From: Polaromonas sp.
GTDB taxonomy: Bacteria > Pseudomonadota > Gammaproteobacteria > Burkholderiales > Burkholderiaceae_C
Length of the DNA stretch: 13,976 bases
Direction of reading: 5' to 3'
Assembly (NCBI GenBank): GCA_026786065.1
Contig: JAJAYS010000367.1
Location: 1-13,976, forward strand
Part shown: piece after piece, positions 1-5,555 of the stretch
Layout of the letters: each line of letters begins with the position of its first letter
Numbering within the stretch: the stretch's first letter is position 1
The notes under the pieces: model-generated
The model's database searches: none
Seen by the model: only the letters and a program-made list of their open reading frames with translations
Told to the model about the DNA's origin: nothing
Position numbers and translations under genes: made by a program

Positions 1-1
1 C

Positions 2-85
2 GTGCTGGGGCGCGAACCGGTAATCCGGGTGGCTTCGACAGGCAACGCAGTGCGGGACACCCCGGCTATGGCGATCACGCTCTAA
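2..85 (+). CDS. 3' end of an unidentified gene (partial)
   Basis: An open frame enters from the left edge and ends with TAA at 83-85, coding 27 residues that end in DTPAMAITL. Another plus frame is open to a TAG at 136-138, so the frame choice is not certain. I prefer this one because its composition looks more protein-like and it stops before a GC-rich hairpin (113-126). I do not recognise the family, and the piece is too short for a functional call. Confidence 0.35.
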   Translation: MLGREPVIRVASTGNAVRDTPAMAITL

Positions 86-250
86 CCGGTGGGGGGTGCG
101 CCTGCGGGGGGCGGCCCGACCGGGCCTGTCCTGTTTAGCGGGGCGGTGATCGAGACTCCACGCTGATTGCTGCGATGGTGCAGCCGTCGATAGCCCGGTT
201 GGGCCGTCGGGCCACATCCCGGCCGGGCTTGGCGCTGCCGCCGCAGCTGC

Positions 251-310
251 AGTCGCTATAAAATAAATAGCTGCTTACGCCCGTATTAATGGGCTTTAAG
301 CTGTTTTTTG
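251..310. repeat. AT-rich intergenic element with imperfect stem-loop
   Basis: Inside GC-rich DNA there is an abrupt AT-rich segment beginning with AGTCGCTATAAAATAAATAG. At its centre GCTT-ac-GCCC (273-282) pairs with GGGC-ttt-AAGC (291-301) around an eight-base loop. From memory it resembles a short dispersed intergenic element common in Comamonadaceae genomes, which starts with AGCTAT plus an AT run and then a GC hairpin. No second copy occurs in this window, so the repeat status is inference. Confidence 0.4.
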
Positions 311-381
311 CTTAAGTTTCAGTCCGACAAGAAGTCTGAGAGCGGGGCCCTCGGCCAGTCTGGCGCTCCGGCGCGCAAACC

Positions 382-412
382 AAAAAAAAGAGCGCCCAAG
401 CGCTCTTTTTTT
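382..412. terminator. Bidirectional intrinsic terminator
   Basis: GAGCGC (390-395) pairs perfectly with GCGCTC (400-405) around the loop CCAA. The stem is flanked by eight A on the left and seven T on the right. On the minus strand the hairpin is followed by a U run and lies 17 bases past the stop of the glycine-zipper gene. On the plus strand it would also stop the gene ending at 85. Confidence 0.9.
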
Positions 413-428
413 CAGCGGGAGGCGCGTC

Positions 429-1259
429 TCAACGCCAGCCGCCGCGATATCCGTTCCCAAAGCCGAAATTCAGCGAAAGGCCGATAGGCGCCACATACGG
501 GGCGTAGAAATAAGGCCGCGGGTAAGACTGGTAGTACGGCTGGTAGTACGGCTGTTGATGCGGCTGTTGATACGGCTGTTGATACGGCTGCCCGTAGTAA
601 ACCGGGGCTGCGCCATAGTAGGTCGTGCCGGTAGTGATGACGGTTTGCCCTGCGGTCGGCTGCTGAACCACGTAACCGGGCTGGGGCACCGGTTCAGCCT
701 GATTCAGACTTTGCGCCTGGGCCTGCTCTGCCTGCCCGGAAAACCCGGCCTGCGGCGCGCCGGCCATACCGCCGACGGGAGTCACCTGCAGCCGCACGTA
801 CAAGCCCGGATCGGTCGCCATCTGGGCGTTGTACTGGGTGCCCTGGTATTCATAGACCACGTTGTAGTGGCTGGGCCGGTTCTCGTAAAAGGTCTGCGTG
901 TTGCATTGCTGCACGTTTTGAACCTGCTGCCGACCGCCGCCTTCGATCTGGTCGCCGACGATGGCGCCGCCGACCAGCCCGATTGCCGTTGCCAGCGCAC
1001 GCCCGCCGCCGTTGCCAAGGGCGTTTCCAGCTACGCCCCCGGCCAATGCGCCAAGTACGGCACCGCCGCCGGAGCGTGGCGCGTCGGTCAGGTACTGCTG
1101 GTTGTTGCAGACCTGCCGCGGCACGGCGACCTGTTGCACGACGGGCGTGCTGGAGATCACCCGCGCCAGGATGTCGGTCGCCGCCGAGGCGGCAGAAAAC
1201 GGAATTGCAGCGATTGCGGCTGCCGCCGTCAGGGAATGAAGAAAGTGAACTTGTCTCAT
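429..1259 (-). CDS. Glycine-zipper 2TM-type envelope protein with QP-rich tail
   Basis: A predicted exported envelope protein of 276 residues, function not established. I chose the ATG at 1259 rather than 1277 because a GAGG motif sits seven bases upstream and it gives a clean signal peptide (residues 1-26, ending ASA). Residues about 64-108 form a glycine-zipper block (GGGAVLGALAGGVAGNALG and GLVGGAIVGDQIEG) typical of Rick_17kDa_Anti/glycine-zipper 2TM proteins, usually linked to the outer membrane or periplasm. Cys51 and Cys119 flank this block and could form a disulfide. The tail is rich in Gln, Pro and Tyr and carries a four-residue tandem repeat (see 529-588). It is the last gene of the minus-strand series, directly before a strong terminator. 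Confidence 0.85.
   Translation of the reverse strand: MRQVHFLHSLTAAAAIAAIPFSAASAATDILARVISSTPVVQQVAVPRQVCNNQQYLTDAPRSGGGAVLGALAGGVAGNALGNGGGRALATAIGLVGGAIVGDQIEGGGRQQVQNVQQCNTQTFYENRPSHYNVVYEYQGTQYNAQMATDPGLYVRLQVTPVGGMAGAPQAGFSGQAEQAQAQSLNQAEPVPQPGYVVQQPTAGQTVITTGTTYYGAAPVYYGQPYQQPYQQPHQQPYYQPYYQSYPRPYFYAPYVAPIGLSLNFGFGNGYRGGWR
529..588 (-). repeat. Five tandem 12-bp units inside the glycine-zipper gene
   Basis: Five adjacent 12-bp units start at 529, 541, 553, 565 and 577. Units 1 and 2 are identical, units 4 and 5 are identical, and unit 3 differs from unit 4 by one base. On the minus strand they encode QPYQ, QPHQ and QPYY-type tetrapeptides. The unit is a whole number of codons, so copy-number change would lengthen or shorten the tail without a frameshift. 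Confidence 0.85.
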
Positions 1260-1335
1260 CGGAAAACCTCGATACATCGCTAGGGTGAACTGGACGGCGC
1301 TCCAGCCGCCGCGTATCGGCCAGGCAGGCGCAATT

Positions 1336-1776
1336 TCAGTTAGTTGGAGGGTAGGCGGGTCGAGAAAGTTCGGTGCTGAAAGGTAAAGGCGGGGGAAAAA
1401 TCACGCTGGCTGGCGCTGCGGCCCGTGCCGCGCCGAGCCGACCGTTCCAGCCCGCTTCGTCAAAGCTGACCGTAATTTCGCCATCCCAGTCCATCACCGG
1501 CCGGCGGATCACGCTGGGCTGCGCCAGCATCAGCGCGCAGGCACTGGCTTCGTCGCACACCGCGAACTGGGAATCGGAGTCGAGATTGCGCCAGGTGGTT
1601 CCCCGGCGATTGATCAGTGTCCACCAGCCCAGTGCCTGAGACCATTTCGCAAGTTGTTGCGGCGGCACCCCGAGCTTTCTGAAATCATGAAATACGAAGG
1701 TGCAATCGTGCGCTTCAAGCCAGGCGCAGGCCTTTTTCACCGTGTCGCAGTTTGGAATGCCGTAGAGCGTGGTCAT
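1336..1776 (-). CDS. ArsC/Spx-family thioredoxin-fold protein (YffB-like)
   Basis: A small cytosolic protein of the arsenate reductase/Spx superfamily. The N-terminus TLYGIPNCDTVKKA places the single catalytic-type Cys at residue 10, with no second Cys of a CXXC pair. NRRGTTWR (57-64) and IRRPV (90-94) match the conserved ArsC-fold segments. This suits the YffB-like branch, whose substrate is not firmly known, better than a proven arsenate reductase, and no ars genes are nearby. The ATG at 1776 has AAGGGA seven bases upstream. The family fold should end near residue 116. Residues 117-146 are an Ala/Pro-rich extension of uncertain meaning. It lies 76 bp after a DUF5666 gene, behind an imperfect terminator. 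Confidence 0.85.
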   Translation of the reverse strand: MTTLYGIPNCDTVKKACAWLEAHDCTFVFHDFRKLGVPPQQLAKWSQALGWWTLINRRGTTWRNLDSDSQFAVCDEASACALMLAQPSVIRRPVMDWDGEITVSFDEAGWNGRLGAARAAAPASVIFPPPLPFSTELSRPAYPPTN

Positions 1777-1799
1777 TTGGACATCCCTTATAGAAGGTT

Positions 1800-1846
1800 A
1801 AAAAAAGAGGTGTGGCGGCCCTGAAACGCAATGCACGCGCCGCACC
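1800..1846 (-). terminator. Imperfect intrinsic terminator after the second DUF5666 gene
   Basis: Read on the minus strand, GGTGCGGCG pairs with CGCCACACC (eight of nine positions, one C-A mismatch) across a 20-base loop and is followed by TC and seven T. It starts seven bases after the DUF5666 stop and ends about 24 bases before the ArsC-like start. It probably reduces rather than abolishes transcription into that gene. Confidence 0.55.
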
Positions 1847-1852
1847 AAAAGG

Positions 1853-3082
1853 TCAGTTATCAATCGAAATTTCGGTAGCTTGAACGCGCGTGCCGCCGAC
1901 CGCGAGCGTCCCCTTGACCTTGATGGCGCGGCCAGCCAGATTCGACAGGTCGAGTGCGAGCCCGTCCTTGAATTCCACCGGGCGGTTGTAGTCCACCGTC
2001 ACGCCGCGCAACACAAAAGTTTTCGCGGTCGTGTTCAGTCCGCTGATGGTGCCGCGGAGTTCGAATTTGTACAGGTCGAATTCGTCTTCCAGTTCAATTT
2101 TTCTAGCGATCAGAACGCCATTTACCAGCCTGCCTTCGACTTCGACCCGCACGCCCAGCGCCAAGTTGGCCGGCGCCTGCATTTCACTGGCGTTGACTGG
2201 TACTCCGCCTACGCTGAACTGGGTGAGCGAGGTGATGGCCGTGACGGTACCTTCGATTTTTGCTTCCGCGACATCGCGGGATTCGAGTTCGCTCGCGCGA
2301 ATCGAGGTGGCGGTGCGGGCGCCTCCTGACTGGCCGCTGGCGGCCGGGCTGAGCTGAACGCGCACCACCAGAGCGTCGCGCAAAGCCAGCCCTGTTAAAT
2401 CGGCTGTTGCATAGCCGATGCTCAGCGCACCGATCGAAAAAGTCCGGGCCTGCGTGTTGAGATTGCGGATGGCCCCCTGCAGCTTGAACGCCTTGACGTC
2501 GGCGATGCGCTTTTTTTCGACCCGCGTGGCGCTCAGACTGTTGCTCGCCGGGTCGTTAAAACCGTGCAGTTCAAGGATGTTGCCGATGCTGACGGCTGCC
2601 AGGCCGGCCAGGCCGTCCTCTAATGTGGTTGTCGGGGAAATTTTTACGGTCTGTCCGAGGACCACCAGCGTTGCCGCTGCGGCATTGATGCTTTCAACTG
2701 GTCCGAGCAGCTCGCTGCGCACCTCAATGCTGTCGGCGTCGGCACGGAAGCCGTCCATACTTTTCGGCTGGCCCTTGATCCGCACGACCATGCCGAGTTT
2801 GAGCTGACCGCGCAGGTCCGTTCCACTGTCGATATCCCGAATGCTGCTGGCTTTCGAATCGTCAAAGCGGACACCAGCCACGATGATCGATCCAAAGCCG
2901 GTGATGGCCCCGGTTGAGAATGAACCGGTACCGCCACTGGAGACCCCGGCCAGTGAGCCGCCCGCACCATCCGCGCCGCCACCGCAGCCGGCCAGCGACA
3001 GCGCAGTGGCCCCAACCGTCAGCACGAGTGCGTTGCGCCGATTCAGGCGCTGGGGGAAAAAGGTGGTGGGAAGCTGTTTCAT
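1853..3082 (-). CDS. DUF5666 repeat lipoprotein (copy B)
   Basis: A predicted lipoprotein of 409 residues, function unknown. The frame is open to 3259, but the ATG at 3082 is the likely start. It gives a basic stretch (QRLNRRN), a hydrophobic core and a lipobox ending LAGC with the lipidated Cys at 33, then a Gly-rich linker. The rest reads as about five related beta-rich units (roughly 58-122, 125-190, 200-265, 275-333, 340-409). Each has a pattern like GxI..hN..t.TF.hgg..V followed by G..VEVEG or an equivalent, as in DUF5666. It is clearly paralogous to the 4074-5330 gene: EVEGRLVNGVL-ARKIELED is nearly identical in both. The start follows the DUF6502 gene by 38 bp, which suggests co-transcription. 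Confidence 0.88.
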   Translation of the reverse strand: MKQLPTTFFPQRLNRRNALVLTVGATALSLAGCGGGADGAGGSLAGVSSGGTGSFSTGAITGFGSIIVAGVRFDDSKASSIRDIDSGTDLRGQLKLGMVVRIKGQPKSMDGFRADADSIEVRSELLGPVESINAAAATLVVLGQTVKISPTTTLEDGLAGLAAVSIGNILELHGFNDPASNSLSATRVEKKRIADVKAFKLQGAIRNLNTQARTFSIGALSIGYATADLTGLALRDALVVRVQLSPAASGQSGGARTATSIRASELESRDVAEAKIEGTVTAITSLTQFSVGGVPVNASEMQAPANLALGVRVEVEGRLVNGVLIARKIELEDEFDLYKFELRGTISGLNTTAKTFVLRGVTVDYNRPVEFKDGLALDLSNLAGRAIKVKGTLAVGGTRVQATEISIDN

Positions 3083-3120
3083 GGTGTGCTTTCGTGAATA
3101 TTTACGGCCGCCGAAGGCTT

Positions 3121-3990
3121 TTAGCCCGGCTCCATTTTTATCGGAGACCAGCTGTACAGGCCAATGCGGATGCTCTGGTCCTGCGGCCGTCCCAGCTTGC
3201 GGTCTTGCTCGATCATTTTTTCCAACTGCGGCGCGATGTCGGTCAGCAGGCTGCGCCACTGCGCAGTCACGAGGCTCGCGGTTTCGACCAACGATTCGGC
3301 AGACAGCTCGTCTGCAAAAAGGGCTTGTTCAAGATGCTGCCGGCCGTCTTTCAGCACGTTGGCCACCGCTGCGCGGAAGTGATCGCCGACGTTGTCCCCC
3401 AAATGGTGAAGCATGCGGGACCAGTCGCCGCTCGGCACGAATGCGTCGCGCAGCAGCGCGACCTCATCGCCTTCAGGAACGAGCCGGGCCAGCTGAAGCC
3501 GGCACAGCTCATCGAGAAGGGTTCGGGGATGGACATCGCGCGTGACGCTTTGGGCCAGGGCTTCGAAGCTTGGGGCCGCACCTTGCCGCCGGAGCTGCAG
3601 CGGCTTGCCGTCCGCGCTGCGCCAGGCTGGGTCCGAAAGCCACCGGGTGAACAGTTCTGTGATGGGTGAACGCGGCGCTTGCGCCGCGCCGGTCGGGTTG
3701 CGGGACAGGCGGTCCACCTCGCGCCGCGTCAAGCCGGTGGCAGCGCTGATCCGGCTGGTCACCCGCGCCGAGGAGGTCGCGGGCTGGGCCTCATGCGCCG
3801 CTTCTACGAAGGCGATGCGCAGCCGCTCTTCAATGGCCTGGATTCGAATGCCTTTGGACAGGCACAGTTGCGCCAGTGGCGCAAGCACCCCGTCCAGCGC
3901 ACCCAATGCGGCGAGCTGGTCGGCATTCAAGGCCTCTGCCGCGTGGGCGTCCACCGGCGGAATTGGCGGAGCGGGGGGCGGCTTTTGCAT
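3121..3990 (-). CDS. DUF6502 family protein
   Basis: A cytosolic protein of 289 residues without signal peptide or membrane segment. The core from about residue 34 (LDGVLAPLAQLCLSKGI) through FVEAAHEA and SRISAATGLTRREVDRL (79-95) matches what I know as DUF6502. That segment has helix-turn-helix character, and residues about 108-186 look like a second winged-helix-like unit (LLDELCRLQLARL then an acidic turn). DNA binding is therefore plausible but is inference. The C-terminal third is helical (DHFRAAVANVL, SLVETASLVTAQW). The first 20 residues are Pro/Ala-rich. No Shine-Dalgarno is visible before the ATG at 3990. It is flanked on both sides by paralogous DUF5666 lipoprotein genes. Confidence 0.82.
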   Translation of the reverse strand: MQKPPPAPPIPPVDAHAAEALNADQLAALGALDGVLAPLAQLCLSKGIRIQAIEERLRIAFVEAAHEAQPATSSARVTSRISAATGLTRREVDRLSRNPTGAAQAPRSPITELFTRWLSDPAWRSADGKPLQLRRQGAAPSFEALAQSVTRDVHPRTLLDELCRLQLARLVPEGDEVALLRDAFVPSGDWSRMLHHLGDNVGDHFRAAVANVLKDGRQHLEQALFADELSAESLVETASLVTAQWRSLLTDIAPQLEKMIEQDRKLGRPQDQSIRIGLYSWSPIKMEPG

Positions 3991-4027
3991 GGTGTGAAAG
4001 GAGACTATAGACCGGGGGAACCGGATG

Positions 4028-4068
4028 CCTGCGGGTGGCCGGCAGATCCGGCGCCGGCCACCCGCAGG
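4028..4068 (-). promoter_or_regulatory. 15-bp perfect hairpin between DUF5666-A and DUF6502 genes
   Basis: CCTGCGGGTGGCCGG (4028-4042) and its exact complement (4054-4068) enclose an 11-base loop. It starts five bases after the stop of the upstream lipoprotein gene. No T run follows on either strand, so it is not a standard intrinsic terminator. It could protect the upstream mRNA's 3' end or attenuate transcription. Its function is inferred. Confidence 0.75.
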
Positions 4069-4073
4069 TCAAA

Positions 4074-5330
4074 TCAGTTCTCCAGAGAAATCCGGGTGGC
4101 CAAAATGCCATTGGTCTCGGACCGCACACCCTTGACTTCCACGTTCGCGCCGTTGCGCAGACCGGTCACAGTCAGACCAATGCCGTAGGTGGCCTTGGTG
4201 TAATCGACGGTTAGCCCACGCAGCACGAAGGTTTTGACCGTGGTGTCCAGCGCGCTGACGGTGCCGTGCAATTCGAACTTGTAGTTGTCTTCTTCATAGC
4301 CTTCGTCGTCTTCCAGTTCGATTTTTCTTGCTACCAGAACGCCATTCACCAATCTTCCTTCGACTTCCACCCGTGCTCCGATCACAACGCCGACTGGCAC
4401 CGTGGAGACGCTGGCATCCACCGGCAGCCCGTTGACGCTGAAACGGGTGCTGGACTCGACGCTGGTAACGATACCTTCGACTTCGGCCTCGTCGTGGTCT
4501 TCGTGTTCATACTCGGGTTTGCGGATCTTCAATGCAGTCCGGGTACCGGTCAGTGGCGTCACCGCCAGCCGCACGCGCACAACTAGCGCATTGGCCAGCA
4601 TCAAGCTGGTTGGCAGGTCGGCGGTCAGGTAGCTGATCGTCAAGCTGCCGATGTTGAAGGTTTTGGAGGCCGTGTTCAGCCCGCTGATCGCACCCTGCAG
4701 TTTGAAAACTTTGGCTTCGGCCTTGCGTTCAATGCGGGTGGCGGTAAGTGAGTTCGTCACCGGATTGACGAAGCCGTGAACCTCCACCATGGTTCCGGTC
4801 GCAAGCGTTGCAGCGGTGAGGCCGTCTCCGAAGAAGGTCGTCGCCGAGATCGTTGCGGTTTGCCCGAGTACCGTGATCGAGGTTGCCGTCACCAAATCGA
4901 TCGGACCCTGCAGCTCGCTGTGTACCTCAATGCTGTCGGCTTTGGCGCGGATGCTGACGCCGTCATCTGACTTCTTGCCGCCTTTGATTCGCACGACCAT
5001 ACCGAGCTTCAGGTCGCCGCGGCGCAAGCTGGCACCGTCGTCGTCCAGAATGCTGGCGGCCGAGTCGTCGTAGCGCACACCACCGACGATGATCGAGCCG
5101 AAGCCGGTGATGGCGCCATTTGCCGAGGAGGCAGTCCCCGGTGTACTCGCGCCGGTGCCCCCGGTCGAAACCGGGCCGCCGCCGCCGCCTCCGCCGCAAC
5201 CGGCGATCAATAGTGCGCCGCCCAGTACAGTAAGCATTAACCCGTTTCGGCGGGTGATGCCCGACGCTGACCCACCAGCTTTTCGGGAAGCAATGGGTGT
5301 GGGTGTCGAGTTTTGCACTATGTTCTTCAT
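4074..5330 (-). CDS. DUF5666 repeat lipoprotein (copy A)
   Basis: A predicted lipoprotein of 418 residues, function unknown. The signal region has RR-N at 27-29, a hydrophobic core (LMLTVLGGALLIAGC) and the lipidated Cys at 45, followed by a run of Gly and a Ser/Thr/Gly linker. About five DUF5666-like beta-rich units follow: 73-137, 139-202, 210-272, 283-341 and 351-418. Short acidic stretches (EYEHEDHDEAE near 273-283, EDDEGYEEDN near 340-349) sit between units and could bind cations, but that is inference. It is the first gene of the minus-strand cluster and diverges from folC across about 225 bp. Its leader shares an 11-of-12 motif with copy B at the same distance from the ATG, so the duplication included the start region. 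Confidence 0.88.
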   Translation of the reverse strand: MKNIVQNSTPTPIASRKAGGSASGITRRNGLMLTVLGGALLIAGCGGGGGGGPVSTGGTGASTPGTASSANGAITGFGSIIVGGVRYDDSAASILDDDGASLRRGDLKLGMVVRIKGGKKSDDGVSIRAKADSIEVHSELQGPIDLVTATSITVLGQTATISATTFFGDGLTAATLATGTMVEVHGFVNPVTNSLTATRIERKAEAKVFKLQGAISGLNTASKTFNIGSLTISYLTADLPTSLMLANALVVRVRLAVTPLTGTRTALKIRKPEYEHEDHDEAEVEGIVTSVESSTRFSVNGLPVDASVSTVPVGVVIGARVEVEGRLVNGVLVARKIELEDDEGYEEDNYKFELHGTVSALDTTVKTFVLRGLTVDYTKATYGIGLTVTGLRNGANVEVKGVRSETNGILATRISLEN

Positions 5331-5401
5331 GATGCGCTTTCGTGGTGATTGATGAGTGATTGCAGGGACCCGAGAAAACCTGGCTTTAGGCCGACAGGAA
5401 A

Positions 5402-5417
5402 CGCTTTACAAGCGCTT
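5402..5417. promoter_or_regulatory. Palindromic site in the leader of the DUF5666-A gene
   Basis: CGCTT (5402-5406) and AAGCG (5410-5414) form a 13-bp inverted repeat around TAC. It overlaps the self-complementary octamer AAGCGCTT (5410-5417). It lies between the predicted start of transcription and the DUF5666-A start codon, so it could be an operator or an mRNA structure. Confidence 0.3.
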
Positions 5418-5437
5418 TCGGGTTGAATAACTGTAAG

Positions 5438-5452
5438 TGTGCATAACGCACA
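5438..5452. promoter_or_regulatory. TGTGC-N5-GCACA inverted repeat, possible operator
   Basis: TGTGC (5438-5442) and GCACA (5448-5452) are perfect inverted half-sites with a five-base spacer. The site touches the downstream edge of the predicted minus-strand -10 box, which is where a repressor would block initiation. The regulator is unknown. The neighbouring DUF6502 protein is only a guess. Confidence 0.35.
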
Positions 5453-5480
5453 TTTAAAGCGAAATAATGTAACAAATCAA
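5452..5480 (-). promoter_or_regulatory. Predicted sigma70-type promoter of the DUF5666-A gene
   Basis: On the minus strand, TTGATT (complement of 5475-5480) is separated by 17 bases from TTAAAT (complement of 5452-5457). Each box matches the consensus at four of six positions. It sits in the most AT-rich part of the divergent intergenic region, about 120 bp upstream of the DUF5666-A start. Confidence 0.35.
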
Positions 5481-5539
5481 TACAAAAAACCGATTTTCAG
5501 AGGGGAATACCCCGTGAGAAGGCGTTTCCCGCCTTGCTT

Positions 5540-5545
5540 CATAAT
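5540..5545 (+). promoter_or_regulatory. Candidate -10 box of folC
   Basis: CATAAT matches TATAAT at five of six positions and ends ten bases before the folC ATG. No clear -35 hexamer is visible at the usual distance. The region holds two small hairpins instead (GGGG-aata-CCCC at 5502-5513; AAGGCG-tttcc-CGCCTT at 5519-5535). If used, it would give a nearly leaderless folC mRNA, which fits the absence of a Shine-Dalgarno. Confidence 0.3.
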
Positions 5546-5555
5546 TGTTTAAATC

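Larger units (their letters stand above)
86..428. other. Non-coding intergenic stretch
   Basis: No convincing gene is seen between the end of the left-edge frame and the stop of the minus-strand glycine-zipper gene. The stretch holds a small GC hairpin (GGCCC 113-117 with GGGCC 122-126), an AT-rich island with an imperfect stem-loop (about 251-310), and a bidirectional intrinsic terminator (382-412). The two neighbouring genes converge here, so one shared terminator would serve both. Confidence 0.6.

Noticed and set aside
555..1283. 242-codon plus-strand frame opposite the glycine-zipper gene
   Set aside because: The minus-strand product has a signal peptide, a recognisable glycine zipper and a ribosome binding site. 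The plus frame has none.
1293..1308. GACGGCGCTCCAGCCG shared in inverse orientation with 6879-6894
   Set aside because: A 16-base GC-rich match to the folC stop hairpin, with no further similarity on either side, is not far from chance in a window this size.
3083..3259. 59-codon N-terminal extension of DUF5666 copy B
   Set aside because: It overlaps the DUF6502 gene and would bury the lipoprotein signal peptide. The ATG at 3082 matches the paralog's start context.
2841..3669. Plus-strand frames of 234 and 251 codons
   Set aside because: They lie antisense to the DUF5666-B and DUF6502 genes and show only low-complexity Arg/Pro/Ala composition.
3998..4027. Good plus-strand AAAGGAG followed by an ATG
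   Set aside because: The ATG at 4025 is about 20 bases away, too far, and its short frame runs antisense through the hairpin and the DUF5666 end.
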